Shown piece after piece: positions 53,587 to 63,832 of a stretch of 64,000 bases of DNA; within the stretch, counting starts at the first letter, position 1; each line of letters opens with the position of its first letter. The notes under the pieces are model-generated. The model searched no databases. It was not told the origin of the DNA and saw nothing but the letters and a program-made list of their open reading frames with translations. The translations under genes and the position numbers were made by a program. The stretch comes from an uncultured Candidatus Binatia bacterium (GTDB taxonomy: Bacteria > Desulfobacterota > Binatia > Bin18): positions 3,839,338 to 3,903,337 of the forward strand of contig OY282457.1 of the NCBI GenBank assembly GCA_958296235.1, given 5' to 3'.

Positions 53587-56500
53587 ATGCCCAAGCGTAC
53601 AGACCTCCAGTCCATTTTACTGATCGGTTCCGGCCCTATTGTGATTGGCCAGGCGTGTGAATTCGATTACTCCGGCACCCAAGCCTGTAAGGCGCTCAAA
53701 GAGGAGGGCTACCGCGTTATCCTGGTCAACTCGAATCCGGCCACGATTATGACCGACCCCGATTTTGCCGACCGGACCTATATCGAACCGCTGACCCGGC
53801 CCGTCCTTGAAAAAATTATTGAAAGAGAACGCCCGGATGCCCTGCTGCCGACCATTGGCGGCCAGACCGGTTTGAATCTGGCCATTGACCTGGCCGAAGG
53901 GGGCATTCTTGACCGCTACGGAGTGGAGCTCATCGGGGCCAGGCTGCCGGCCATCAAGAAAGCCGAAGACCGCGATTTGTTCAAGGCGGCGATGGAGCGC
54001 ATCGGGCTGGACCTGCCTCGGAGCGGCTGTATCCATTCTCTTGAGGAAGCCGCGGTCTTACGCGAGACCTTGGGCCTGCCGGTGATTATCCGACCGTCCC
54101 GCACCCTGGGAGGGGCTGGGGGCGGGATCGTCCAAACCCCGCAAGAGTTTCAGACCATAGTCGAGTGGGGCTTACAGGCCTCGCCCACGCATGAGGTCCT
54201 GATTGAAGAGTCGATCGCCGGTTGGAAAGAGTTTGAATTGGAAGTGATGCGTGACACCCAGGACAATGTGGTCATCATCTGCTCCATCGAAAATTTCGAT
54301 CCGCTCGGCGTTCACACCGGCGATTCCATTACCGTGGCGCCGGCCCAGACGCTGACCGATAAGGAATATCAACTCATGCGGGATGCGGCCTTGCGCATTA
54401 TCCGTGAAATCGGGGTTGACACAGGTGGGTCCAATATCCAGTTCGCCGTCCACCCGGAGACCGGGCGGCTGGTCGTGATTGAAATGAACCCGCGCGTGTC
54501 CCGTTCCTCGGCCCTGGCGAGTAAGGCGACTGGATTTCCGATTGCCAAAATTGCCGCAAAACTGGCCGTGGGCTATACCCTGGACGAAATTCCGAATGAT
54601 ATTACGCGCGAGACGCCGGCCTCTTTTGAACCCACGCTCGACTATGTGGTGGTTAAGCTGCCGCGTTTTACTTTTGACAAATTCCCCCAGGCGCGGGATT
54701 TGCTCGGACCGCAAATGAAATCGGTCGGCGAGGCCATGTCCATAGGCCGGACCTTCAAGGAGGCGCTCCAGAAAGCCCTGCGTTCGCTCGAAATCGACAG
54801 CTACGGGTTTGAATCAACCCTTCGACTGGGCTCAGAACAGGCCGGCGGCAGCGTTGAGACGCCGCGGGACGCCATTCTCGCGTCCCTGCAAACCCCCAAC
54901 GCTCAGCGGCTGTGGTTTGTGGCGGAAGCGCTCCGCCTGGGCATGGGTGTGGATGAACTCTATCAGCTCTCAAAAATCGATCCGTGGTTTCTGGACAATA
55001 TCGCGCAGATACTGGAGTGTGAGAAAGAAATCCAGCGGGCGAAGGGGCCAGAGGAGACCAGCGGGGGCGGCGCCCAACCGACGGAGGGCGTGGCGGCATT
55101 GCCGCCCGGCCTGTTGCGCCGGGCAAAACAGATGGGCTTTTCTGACGTCCGTCTTGGCCGGCTGCTCGGGGTCAGCGAGGATGCCGTCCGGGCCGAACGC
55201 GAACGTCTGGGAGTGATTCCGGTCTATAAAACAGTGGACACCTGCGCGGCGGAATTCGTGGCGCATACGCCCTATTTATACTCAACCTACGAGGGCGAAG
55301 ACGAGTCCCAGCCGACCGACCGCAAGAAGGTCGTCATTCTGGGTGGCGGGCCGAATCGGATCGGCCAGGGCATCGAGTTCGACTATTGCTGCGTACACGC
55401 GGCCTTTGCGCTCAAAGAAGACGGCTTTGAAGCCATTATGGTGAACTGTAACCCCGAGACCGTCAGTACAGATTATGACACATCTGACAAGCTGTATTTT
55501 GAGCCGCTGACGCTGGAAGATGTGCTGAACATTGTGCAGCGCGAACAGCCGCATGGGGTCATTGTCCAGTTCGGCGGACAAACGCCGCTCAAGTTGGCGG
55601 TGCCGCTCGAACGGGCCGGGGTGCCAATTCTGGGCACACCGCCGGATGCCATTGACCGGGCCGAGGACCGCGAACGGTTTAAGCGGATGCTCGAACGGCT
55701 CGACCTGCGACAGCCTGCCAATGGGACCGCCCGGTCGGTTGAGGAGGCCGTGGTTATTGCCCAGGACATTGCCTATCCGGTGCTGGTCCGTCCCTCCTAT
55801 GTTCTGGGCGGACGGGCTATGGAGTTAGTGTATGACGAGGCCAGCCTGCGACGCTATATGCGCGAGGCCGTGTCCGTGTCCGCGGAGCGGCCAGTCCTGA
55901 TCGATAAATTCCTGGATGACGCCACCGAGGTTGATGTGGACGCTCTGAGCGACGGTCGGGCTGTGGTGATCGGCGGCATTATGGAACATATCGAACTCGC
56001 CGGTATCCACTCCGGTGACAGTGCGTGTTCGCTCCCGCCGCGCAGCTTGTCCGCCGCGGTGCAGTCTGAGATTCGACGCCAAACCACTCTGTTGGCCCAG
56101 GAGTTGGGGGTGGTTGGCTTAATGAACATCCAGTTCGCCGTTAAGGAGCAGCAGGTTTTTCTGATTGAGGTGAATCCGCGCGCCTCCCGCACCGTGCCGT
56201 TTGTGAGTAAGGCGATTGGCATTCCGCTGGCAAAGATAGCCGCGCGTGTCATGGCGGGCAAAACCCTGGACGAACTGGGCTTTACCCAGGAAGTCATTCC
56301 GGCTCATGTCAATGTCAAAGAAGCGGTTTTTCCGTTTATTAAATTCCCCGGCGTGGACACCATCCTGGGACCGGAAATGAAGTCAACCGGCGAGGTCATG
56401 GGGGTGGATCAGTCCTTTGCAATGGCTTTTGTCAAAGCGCAATTTGCGGCGGGGAATATCTTGCCGGAAACGGGCACGGTCTTCTTGAGTGTTCGTGACC

Positions 56501-56877
56501 GCGATAAGCCGGCCACCCTGCCTATTGCCAGACAGTTGGCGGAGAATGGCTTCTCTATGGTGGCGACGCGCGGCACCTGTGCCTTTCTTCGGCAGCATGG
56601 GCTGTCGGTTGAGCTGGTGAATAAAGTTCTGGAAGGTTCTCCGCATATTGTGGATGCCCTCCAGGCGGGCGCAATCGATCTGGTCATTAATACGACTGAG
56701 GGGGCGCAGTCCATCAAGGATTCCTTTTCGATTCGGCGGAGTTCCCTGGAGTGTCAGGTGCCGTATTTTACGACGGTGGCGGGAGCGGAAGCCGCGGTCG
56801 AAGGCATTGCCCGCCTCAAGCAGGGCCTGCTCGGGGTGTGCCCGCTTCAGGCTTATCATGGTGAAGAGCACGGATAA
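53587..56877 (+). CDS. carB: Carbamoyl-phosphate synthase large subunit
   Basis: 1096 aa, two ATP-grasp halves. First half begins [23 protein letters not shown]; second begins [22 protein letters not shown]-terminal MGS-like allosteric domain at about 950-1096, with [20 protein letters not shown]. It is slightly longer than typical enzymes of about 1070 aa, mainly in the linker between halves; a stretch there ([12 protein letters not shown], about 411-420) contains a CCTTCGAC..GCTCAG unit of the dispersed repeat. It transfers ammonia from CarA to carbamoyl phosphate. Confidence 0.95.
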   Translation: MPKRTDLQSILLIGSGPIVIGQACEFDYSGTQACKALKEEGYRVILVNSNPATIMTDPDFADRTYIEPLTRPVLEKIIERERPDALLPTIGGQTGLNLAIDLAEGGILDRYGVELIGARLPAIKKAEDRDLFKAAMERIGLDLPRSGCIHSLEEAAVLRETLGLPVIIRPSRTLGGAGGGIVQTPQEFQTIVEWGLQASPTHEVLIEESIAGWKEFELEVMRDTQDNVVIICSIENFDPLGVHTGDSITVAPAQTLTDKEYQLMRDAALRIIREIGVDTGGSNIQFAVHPETGRLVVIEMNPRVSRSSALASKATGFPIAKIAAKLAVGYTLDEIPNDITRETPASFEPTLDYVVVKLPRFTFDKFPQARDLLGPQMKSVGEAMSIGRTFKEALQKALRSLEIDSYGFESTLRLGSEQAGGSVETPRDAILASLQTPNAQRLWFVAEALRLGMGVDELYQLSKIDPWFLDNIAQILECEKEIQRAKGPEETSGGGAQPTEGVAALPPGLLRRAKQMGFSDVRLGRLLGVSEDAVRAERERLGVIPVYKTVDTCAAEFVAHTPYLYSTYEGEDESQPTDRKKVVILGGGPNRIGQGIEFDYCCVHAAFALKEDGFEAIMVNCNPETVSTDYDTSDKLYFEPLTLEDVLNIVQREQPHGVIVQFGGQTPLKLAVPLERAGVPILGTPPDAIDRAEDRERFKRMLERLDLRQPANGTARSVEEAVVIAQDIAYPVLVRPSYVLGGRAMELVYDEASLRRYMREAVSVSAERPVLIDKFLDDATEVDVDALSDGRAVVIGGIMEHIELAGIHSGDSACSLPPRSLSAAVQSEIRRQTTLLAQELGVVGLMNIQFAVKEQQVFLIEVNPRASRTVPFVSKAIGIPLAKIAARVMAGKTLDELGFTQEVIPAHVNVKEAVFPFIKFPGVDTILGPEMKSTGEVMGVDQSFAMAFVKAQFAAGNILPETGTVFLSVRDRDKPATLPIARQLAENGFSMVATRGTCAFLRQHGLSVELVNKVLEGSPHIVDALQAGAIDLVINTTEGAQSIKDSFSIRRSSLECQVPYFTTVAGAEAAVEGIARLKQGLLGVCPLQAYHGEEHG

Positions 56878-56884
56878 GAGGGGT

Positions 56885-59122
56885 ATGGCTGGCGGAAAGT
56901 CAAAAGGCGGAGCGGCGGAGCGGCGAAAGGCGGATGAAACTCCGCGTCTCTTTGATGGGTCATCCCCGCCAGCCCCCCTGAGCCAGGGGGGAGAGAGAGG
57001 GGCGGCCGCTCCAGCGCGCTCCTTTCGGCCACGTCAGCCGCCGCTTAAAAATTCGGTGCAGTATGTCAAAGGCGTGGGGCCGCGTCGGGCTGAGCAGTTG
57101 GCGCGGTTGGGTATAGAGACGGTCGAAGACCTGCTCTACCACATTCCATTTCGCTATCAGGACCGGCGCGAAATCAAGAAAATCTGTCATCTTCAGGTGG
57201 GAGATGAGACCGCGGTCAGCGGCCAGATCGCCCGGATGGAACGTCGCTTTCTGGCCCGCCGGCGGCGCTGGGTGCTCGAAGCCGTCGTCCGAGACGAAAC
57301 CGGTTTTCTCTTTCTCTTGTGGTATCACCAGCATCGCTATTTTCAGCAGCGTTATCAGCTTGGTCAGCGGGTCCTGCTGTACGGCAAGGTTGAGAAGGGC
57401 ATGAAGGGCGGCAAATGGATGATCCACCCGGACATGGAGCCGCTGGAGGAAGACGACGAGACGGCCCGCGTCCTGCCCATTTACAATAAGACCACCGAAA
57501 TGACGGTGGCGGCCATGCGGCGGGTCGTGCATGGGGCGGTTGACCTCTACGTCGAGCAGGTCTCCAACGGCGTGCCGCAGGAAATCTGCGAGCGCCTGCG
57601 TCTGATGTCGCTCAGCCACGCCCTGCGGCAGTTGCACTGCCCCCCGCTCGACGCCGAGGTTGCTGAACTCAACGAGGCCACCTCTCAGGCGCACCGGGCC
57701 GTCGTGTTCGACGAGTTGTTCTACCTGCAGCTGGGCATGGCCCTGCGCCGGCGCAATACCGTCCGGGAAGAGGGCTTGTCCATTGTGCCGGGGCCGCTCG
57801 TCCAGCAGGTGTACGGTATCCTGCCGTTTCAGTTGACCGCAGCCCAGGAGCGGGTGGTTGAGGCGATTTTTCGGGATATGGCGGCTCCCCACCCGATGAA
57901 CCGCCTGGTCCAGGGAGACGTTGGCTCGGGCAAGACGATTGTGGCTTTCTTTGCAGCTCTGGCCGCCCTTGACAGTGGCTATCAAGTGGCCTTCATGGCT
58001 CCGACGGAACTCCTGGCCGAGCAGCACTACCGGACGCTGACGCCGCTGGCCGAGCAGCTCGGCCTGTCCATGACCTTGCTGACCGGAGAAATCCGCCCGA
58101 AACGCAAACAAGAAATCTACGGGCTCCTGGAACGGGGCGAGGTCGAGGTTGCGGTTGGCACGCACGCCCTGATCCAGGAGGGCGTGCGCTTTCAACATCT
58201 GGGCCTGGCCATTGTGGATGAGCAGCATCGCTTTGGGGTGATGCAGCGCGCCGCCCTGCGAAAGCGGGGCGTGAATCCAGATATTCTGCTGCTGACCGCC
58301 ACCCCCATCCCCCGCACCCTGGCCCTGACCCTGTACGGCGACCTGGACGTTTCCGCCATTGACGAACGCCCGCCTGGCCGCAAGCCGGTCACGACCCATG
58401 TATTCCATGAAGGCGAGCGAAAAAAAGCCTATCAACTCGTCAAAGACCAGCTCGAACGGGGCCATCAAGCCTATGTGGTCTATCCGCTGGTTGAGGAATC
58501 CGAGAAGTCTGACCTGAAGGCCGCGACCTCTATGGCCAAAGAGCTGGCGCAGACCTTTTTTGCCGCCTATTCAGTTGGGCTTGTCCACGGCCGCATGAAG
58601 GGCAACGAAAAAGAAGCGGTCATGCAGCGTTTTCAGGCCGGCGAGCATCACTTGCTCGTTTCGACCACCGTCATTGAGGTCGGCATTGACGTGCCGAACG
58701 CGACCGCCATTGTGATTGAACATGCCGAGCGTTTCGGTCTGGCCCAGCTGCACCAGTTGCGCGGTCGAGTCGGACGCGGGTCAGCAGCCTCCTTGTGTCT
58801 GCTGCTGGCTCAGTACGCGCCGGGTGACGAGTCCCTGCGGCGTCTTCAGGTCATGACAGAAACCGACGATGGCTTCAAAATTGCCGAAGCCGACCTGGCG
58901 TTTCGGGGGCCGGGCGAGTTCCTGGGCACGCGCCAGTCCGGTATGCCCGACTTCCGGGTGGCCAATATCGTGCGTGACAGCAAACTGCTGGAAACCGCGC
59001 GGGACGAAGCCCTGGCCTGGCTCGAACGCGACCCCAACCTGACCACGCCCAAGTCCCGCCGGGTACGCGCTGTCCTCGAAGACCGCTGGGCCGGTCGGCT
59101 GGAGTTGGCCAGGGTGGGCTGA
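56885..59122 (+). CDS. recG: ATP-dependent DNA helicase RecG
   Basis: 745 aa from ATG 56885; a start at 56858 inside carB is also open. N-terminal wedge domain follows VQYVKGVGPRRAEQLARLGI. SF2 motor: Walker A VQGDVGSGKTIVAF, DEQH box LAIVDEQHRFGV, LLLTATPIPRTLALTLYGDLD, and TTVIEVGIDVPNATAIVIEHAERFGLAQLHQLRGRVGRG at motifs V-VI. It rescues stalled forks and unwinds branched DNA. It lies behind carB, possibly cotranscribed. The first 45 residues are low complexity and include a palindrome CCCCCCTGAGCCAGGGGGG. Confidence 0.93.
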   Translation: MAGGKSKGGAAERRKADETPRLFDGSSPPAPLSQGGERGAAAPARSFRPRQPPLKNSVQYVKGVGPRRAEQLARLGIETVEDLLYHIPFRYQDRREIKKICHLQVGDETAVSGQIARMERRFLARRRRWVLEAVVRDETGFLFLLWYHQHRYFQQRYQLGQRVLLYGKVEKGMKGGKWMIHPDMEPLEEDDETARVLPIYNKTTEMTVAAMRRVVHGAVDLYVEQVSNGVPQEICERLRLMSLSHALRQLHCPPLDAEVAELNEATSQAHRAVVFDELFYLQLGMALRRRNTVREEGLSIVPGPLVQQVYGILPFQLTAAQERVVEAIFRDMAAPHPMNRLVQGDVGSGKTIVAFFAALAALDSGYQVAFMAPTELLAEQHYRTLTPLAEQLGLSMTLLTGEIRPKRKQEIYGLLERGEVEVAVGTHALIQEGVRFQHLGLAIVDEQHRFGVMQRAALRKRGVNPDILLLTATPIPRTLALTLYGDLDVSAIDERPPGRKPVTTHVFHEGERKKAYQLVKDQLERGHQAYVVYPLVEESEKSDLKAATSMAKELAQTFFAAYSVGLVHGRMKGNEKEAVMQRFQAGEHHLLVSTTVIEVGIDVPNATAIVIEHAERFGLAQLHQLRGRVGRGSAASLCLLLAQYAPGDESLRRLQVMTETDDGFKIAEADLAFRGPGEFLGTRQSGMPDFRVANIVRDSKLLETARDEALAWLERDPNLTTPKSRRVRAVLEDRWAGRLELARVG

Positions 59123-59213
59123 GCCCGAAGCTGGGAAGTCGAATAATTCCCCAAGAAAAAGGCAATCTGGACCATGAGGTATCACGGACCCAGGTCTGTT
59201 CGTAACCTGTAAT

Positions 59214-59477
59214 TCAATCTTTTGGAGCTGTGCGGGCGATGAGTGCCCGCAAGGCTTCCCCCTGCTGTTCCAGGGCAGTCATGGTTTCCTTGTGTTGGTC
59301 GTCGCGATGGTCAGCGCTGCGGCGCATGATCTGTACTCCATAGTATATGAGGCCGGCCTGCACCAAGCCAACGAACAAGGCCACCCCGGCCTGGGCGTAG
59401 GCGGCCCATAGCCCAGAATGGCTGATTTCCAGGGCGGCGCGGCTGATTTCCAGGGCGGCGGTTTCGTAGTCGGTCAT
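59214..59477 (-). CDS. Small membrane-anchored coiled-coil protein
   Basis: 87 aa from ATG 59477, with AAGGAAAGAC upstream; the frame opens 15 codons earlier without a ribosome site. A short repeat AALEISRAALEIS precedes one membrane segment (LFVGLVQAGLIYYGVQIM) and a coiled-coil helix (HKETMTALEQQGEALRALI). It reads divergently from the large methylase gene and resembles in build the protein at 9413-9643. No family recognised. Confidence 0.65.
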   Translation of the reverse strand: MTDYETAALEISRAALEISHSGLWAAYAQAGVALFVGLVQAGLIYYGVQIMRRSADHRDDQHKETMTALEQQGEALRALIARTAPKD

Positions 59478-59605
59478 GTCTTTCCTTTTCTTCCTGTTGA
59501 CTATGGGCTGAGTGTATATCATCGACGGGTATAAATTTTTATAGTGTCTTCATAAATTCACTGTAGAAAAACACAAGACGCAACAATATAAGGACCAGCA
59601 TCTTT

Positions 59606-62600
59606 GTGAACATTGAGCGCGCAGTTCGGGGCAGTCTGTTTGCCCGCGATTTTCTGACGGAATCCATCTCGCAGTTATCCGACTGGCCGGCTGTTGACAC
59701 CGCGGCGCTGAACGCATTTGAAGGTGCGCTGCGGAGTCTCTTCGACCGCTTCCCGACCGACCAGACTCCCAACGAGAGCCAGACTGAGGACGATCTGATC
59801 TGGCCGGTACTCGGAGCTTTGGGCTGGACGGCCAGCCTGCGCCAGCAGAATCTCTCGCCGCGCGGTCGGGACGATGTGCCCGATGGCTTGCTCTTTGCCG
59901 ACGAAGCGACCAAGGGCCGCGCCAACCGCTGCCGGCAGGAATGGCGGCGCTACGAGTACGGCCTGGCTGTGGTCGAGTCCAAGCGCTGGCAACGTCCGCT
60001 CGACCGGCGCTCCGACCGGCAGGGCGAGCAGACCGCGCCCTCAACCCAGATGTTGCGCTATCTGCGCCGGGTGGACGACCTGACGAACGGCGCGCTGCGC
60101 TGGGGCGTGCTGACCAATGGAGCCAAATGGCGGCTGTATTGGGCTGGCGCGCGGTCCGTATCGGAACAGTTCTTTGAGCTTGACCTGGCAGCGGCCCTGA
60201 ATCTGCCCGGCCATAACGACGGCCTGTTGGCGCTGTCCGAGGCCGACCGCCGGCACTGCCTCAAGCTGTTCATGCTCTTCTTCCGGCGCAACGCCTTTCT
60301 GCCCGACCCGGACACCGCAGACGCGCCCACGCTACACCAGCGCGTTCTTGATGAGGGCCGCGTCTACGAAGAGCGCGTTGCCGCTGACCTGTCCGCGCTG
60401 GTTTTCAAGCAGGTCTTTCCCAAGCTGGCTCAGGCCATTGCCGAAGCTGCGCCGACTGCGGCCTTGTCCGAGGCGCGCGACGCGGCCCTGATTCTGCTCT
60501 ATCGGCTGTTGTTTATCCTCTACGCCGAAGACCGCGACCTGCTGCCGGTCCGTGACAATCGCTACGACGATTACGGCCTGCGCGATAAAGTGCGGGGCGA
60601 CATCGGACGCCGTAAGAGCCAAGGCGACACCTTCTCGGCCAGCGCGGCCCGCTACTGGTCAATTATTGACGATTTGTGCCGGGCGATTGACCAGGGCGAC
60701 GCCAGTATCGGCCTGCCGCCCTATAACGGCGGCCTGTTTGACCGGCAGCGCACGCCCCTGCTGGCCACTGTGCGGCTGGGTGATGCGGTCATGGCTGACG
60801 TGATTGACGCGCTGTCGTTTGAGGTGACTGAACAGGGCCGGCGCTATATCAACTACCGCGACCTGAGCGTGCAGCAACTCGGCTCAATCTACGAGCGCCT
60901 GCTCGAATACGAAGTCGTCCGCGCCGGCAACGCAATCAATGTGCGGCCCAATGTATTCGCCCGCAAGGGCTCGGGCAGCTATTACACCCCGGACGATCTT
61001 GTGAACGTGATTCTCAAGGAAACGGTCGGCCCGCTGGTCGAGTCCCGCACAGAGGCTTTTGCCCATCGCGCAAGGAGCGTTCGCCCTCTTGCCGACCTCA
61101 AGCGGCTCGACCCTGCCGAGCGGCTCCTGGAACTGAAAATCTGCGACCCGGCTATGGGCTCCGGGCATTTTCTGGTCAGTCTGGTGGACTATCTGGCCGA
61201 CAGCGTTATCGCCGCCATTGCCGAGGCGCAGGCCACGGTTGAGGGCTATGTTTCGCCGTTGACCGAGCGGATTGACGCTATTCGCGCCACTATCCTGACC
61301 AACGCTCAGGAGCGCGGCTGGACCATAGACGCGGAGCAGCTTGACGACCGCCATATCATTCGCCGCATGGTGCTCAAGCGCTGCGTGTACGGCGTGGACA
61401 AGAACCCGATGGCCGTCGAACTGGCGAAAGTATCGCTGTGGCTGCATACCTTTACCGTGGGAGCGCCGCTGAGCTTTCTGGACCACCATTTGCGTTGCGG
61501 CAACAGTCTGTTCGGCTGCTGGGCACGCCAGGGCATAGAGAAGATGAGCGCCGGTGGTCATGGGCTGTTTATCCATGAGCCGGTAAACCGGGCCGCGGAC
61601 GCGGCCAACGCCATGCAGGTTGTTGAACACCTGACGGACGCCGAGATTGCCGAGGCCAACCGTTCCGCGCAGACCTTTGCCGAGGTGGAGGCCATGACCG
61701 CGCCGCTTGACGCCTTTCTGTCGCTGCTGCACGCCCTGGACTGGCTGGACATCCGAGATAGCGACGATACGGCTGCGCTGCACGCTTTTTTCGAGGGCCG
61801 CTTGGGCGACCCGCTCGATATTGCCCAGGGCAAAGTCGAAGGGCCTGTCCGTGCTTCGCCTTTGCCCCTCCGGGGCGACGCTCAACATGCACGGCCCCCC
61901 GTTCGCCCTGAGCGTAGCGTCAGCGAAGTCGAAGGGGCCGCCACCCCCGCAGGTGAACGGTTCGCCGGGCTGTTGGAGCGGGCGCGCGGTCTCATGGTCG
62001 AAGAGCGCTTTCTGAACTGGCAGGCGACGTTTCCCGGCGTATGGACGAATCTGAAAAATGCGGAGCCGGACGGCGGCTTTGATGCGGTCATCGGCAACCC
62101 GCCCTGGGACCGCATTAAGCTGCAACAGGTCGAATGGTTCGCGGCCCGCCGGCCCGAGATTGCCCATGCTCAGCGGGCGTCCGACCGCAAGCGTATGATC
62201 GCCGCCTTGGAAACGGCTGGCGACCCGCTGAGCCATGACTTTGCCAAGGCGAGCGAACGGGCCGCCACTACTACGCGCATGGCGCGGACGTGTGGCGATT
62301 ATCCCTTGTTGTCGCGGGGCGACGTGAATCTGTATTCGCTGTTTGTCGAGCGGGCCATGACGCTGGTCAAGCCGACGGGTATGGTCGGCCTGCTCGTGCC
62401 GTCCGGCATTGCGTCGGACAAGACCGCAGCGCCGTTTTTTCAGGGTGTGGCAACGGAAGGGCGGTTGCGGGCGTTGTACGACTTTGAGAACAAAAAGGTT
62501 TTCTTTCCTGATGTTCATGCGTCCTTCAAGTTTTGTGTCTTCGTCGCCAGCCCATTGCCGATTGAAGACCCTGCTAATTGCGCCTTCTATCTTCACAGCG

Positions 62601-63745
62601 TAGACGAACTCAGCGACGCAGGCCGCCGCTTTCCGTTGGCCGCCGAGGACTTCGCCCGCGTCAACCCCAACACCGGCACCGCGCCCATCTTCCGCACGAG
62701 CCGGGACGCCGAACTGACGACCGCGATCTACGAACGCCTGCCGGTGTTGGTAGACCGTTCAACCGGGGAGGAAGTCAAGGCGTGGCCGGTGAAGTACTCA
62801 ACGATGTTTCACATGACGAACGATTCCGGTCTGTTCCGCACGCGCGAAGAGTTGGAAGAAGGGGAGGGCGCGTACCCTATTGGCGGCAATCGTTTTGGCA
62901 GTCCGGCTGGAGAATGGGTGCCGCTGTACGAAGGCAAGATGGTACAGGCGTTCGACCACCGGGCCGCGAACGTGGTAGTCAATCCCGAAAATCAGCACCG
63001 ACCAGCCCAGCCCGTGCCTGCTACCCTGGAGCAGCACCAGGACCCTGACTGGTTGCCTGACCCTCAGTTCTGGATATTGGAAAGCGAAACGTCGTCTCTG
63101 GAGGCAACGTATCTGCTAACATTCAAGGATGTGACCGCGCCGACCAACGTGCGGTCTATGATTGCGTCATTAGTCCCCGGTTTTGGTACAGGGAACACGC
63201 TTCCGGTTGTCTCGACGGGTGAGTGCGATGAGCAAAAAGCCGCTGGGGCAGCGACCCTGCTTGCAAATTTCAACGCCATTTCACTTGATTATGTCGCACG
63301 CCAGAAGATACAAGGCCAGCATCTCAACTGGTTCATTCTCGAACAGTTACCTGTTGTTCCGCCCGAGCGATACAACACGGTCCGTTTCGGCCCCAAGACC
63401 GCCGGCGAGATTGTCCGCGAGGCCGTGCTGGAACTGACCTACACCGCCCACGACATGGCCCCATTTGCCCGCGACCTGGGCTATATCGACGAGGCGGGCG
63501 AAGTAAAGCCGCCGTTTGTGTGGGACGAGGAACGCCGCTTGCGCCTGCGGGCCAAACTCGACGCGGTGTTCTTTCATTTGTACGGCGTCACCGACCGCGA
63601 TGACGTGCGCTACATCTATTCCACCTTCCCCATTGTCGAACGCCAGGAAAAGGCAACCTATGGCCGCTATCGCTCGCGGGATTTGTGTCTGGCCTGGCTG
63701 AATGCGCTGGCCGCAGGGGAGCCGGACGCGGGGGTGGAGGGGTGA
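59606..63745 (+). CDS. Single-chain adenine methyltransferase, type IIG/Eco57I-like
   Basis: 1379 aa from GTG 59606. N-terminal 200 residues contain VVESKRW with Glu124-x-Lys126, which could be a PD-(D/E)XK nuclease core. The methylase has RKGSGSYYTPDDLV, motif I CDPAMGSGHF with Asp514, and motif IV IGNPPW with Asn831-Trp834. The C-terminal third has a helical, probably target-recognition, region. This is a Type IIG-like fusion of restriction, methylation and specificity. Residues about 743-779 are a repeat-derived, Pro/Arg-rich insertion between motifs. A membrane protein is divergent upstream. It could alternatively be a BREX/PglX relative. Confidence 0.8.
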   Translation: MNIERAVRGSLFARDFLTESISQLSDWPAVDTAALNAFEGALRSLFDRFPTDQTPNESQTEDDLIWPVLGALGWTASLRQQNLSPRGRDDVPDGLLFADEATKGRANRCRQEWRRYEYGLAVVESKRWQRPLDRRSDRQGEQTAPSTQMLRYLRRVDDLTNGALRWGVLTNGAKWRLYWAGARSVSEQFFELDLAAALNLPGHNDGLLALSEADRRHCLKLFMLFFRRNAFLPDPDTADAPTLHQRVLDEGRVYEERVAADLSALVFKQVFPKLAQAIAEAAPTAALSEARDAALILLYRLLFILYAEDRDLLPVRDNRYDDYGLRDKVRGDIGRRKSQGDTFSASAARYWSIIDDLCRAIDQGDASIGLPPYNGGLFDRQRTPLLATVRLGDAVMADVIDALSFEVTEQGRRYINYRDLSVQQLGSIYERLLEYEVVRAGNAINVRPNVFARKGSGSYYTPDDLVNVILKETVGPLVESRTEAFAHRARSVRPLADLKRLDPAERLLELKICDPAMGSGHFLVSLVDYLADSVIAAIAEAQATVEGYVSPLTERIDAIRATILTNAQERGWTIDAEQLDDRHIIRRMVLKRCVYGVDKNPMAVELAKVSLWLHTFTVGAPLSFLDHHLRCGNSLFGCWARQGIEKMSAGGHGLFIHEPVNRAADAANAMQVVEHLTDAEIAEANRSAQTFAEVEAMTAPLDAFLSLLHALDWLDIRDSDDTAALHAFFEGRLGDPLDIAQGKVEGPVRASPLPLRGDAQHARPPVRPERSVSEVEGAATPAGERFAGLLERARGLMVEERFLNWQATFPGVWTNLKNAEPDGGFDAVIGNPPWDRIKLQQVEWFAARRPEIAHAQRASDRKRMIAALETAGDPLSHDFAKASERAATTTRMARTCGDYPLLSRGDVNLYSLFVERAMTLVKPTGMVGLLVPSGIASDKTAAPFFQGVATEGRLRALYDFENKKVFFPDVHASFKFCVFVASPLPIEDPANCAFYLHSVDELSDAGRRFPLAAEDFARVNPNTGTAPIFRTSRDAELTTAIYERLPVLVDRSTGEEVKAWPVKYSTMFHMTNDSGLFRTREELEEGEGAYPIGGNRFGSPAGEWVPLYEGKMVQAFDHRAANVVVNPENQHRPAQPVPATLEQHQDPDWLPDPQFWILESETSSLEATYLLTFKDVTAPTNVRSMIASLVPGFGTGNTLPVVSTGECDEQKAAGAATLLANFNAISLDYVARQKIQGQHLNWFILEQLPVVPPERYNTVRFGPKTAGEIVREAVLELTYTAHDMAPFARDLGYIDEAGEVKPPFVWDEERRLRLRAKLDAVFFHLYGVTDRDDVRYIYSTFPIVERQEKATYGRYRSRDLCLAWLNALAAGEPDAGVEG
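61833..61940. repeat. In-frame palindromic repeats inside the large methylase gene
   Basis: GTCGAAGGGCC, CCCCTCCGGGGCGACGCTCAACATGC and CGTTCGCCCTGAGCGTAGCGTCAGCGAAGTCGAAGGG. The last unit matches, inverted, the intergenic copy at 31833-31880. They encode the insertion between motif I and motif IV. Confidence 0.85.
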
Positions 63746-63767
63746 GGGGACTCAGTAAAGTAGAAAG

Positions 63768-63814
63768 TAGGTCGGATGAGCGGAGCGTAATCCGACAAGA
63801 CTAAGCCGACCTAC
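63768..63814. repeat. Hairpin-forming REP-like element
   Basis: Nested inverted repeats GTAGGTCGG...CCGACCTAC (outer) and GTCGGATGAGCGGAGCGTAATCCGAC (inner) lie after the large methylase and before a convergent gene. Could act as terminator and belongs to a REP-like family; a related unit is at about 24885-24910. Confidence 0.7.
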
Positions 63815-63832
63815 GAGACTGAGGCCCTCCAG

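Noticed and set aside
56960..58468. A 502-codon open frame on the minus strand inside recG.
   Set aside because: It is antisense to well-conserved helicase motifs and has no recognisable protein features.
60884..62596. A 570-codon open frame on the minus strand inside the large methylase gene.
   Set aside because: It has no ribosome site, domain or plausible codon use, and overlaps a gene with clear methylase motifs; it is a shadow from GC-rich codons.
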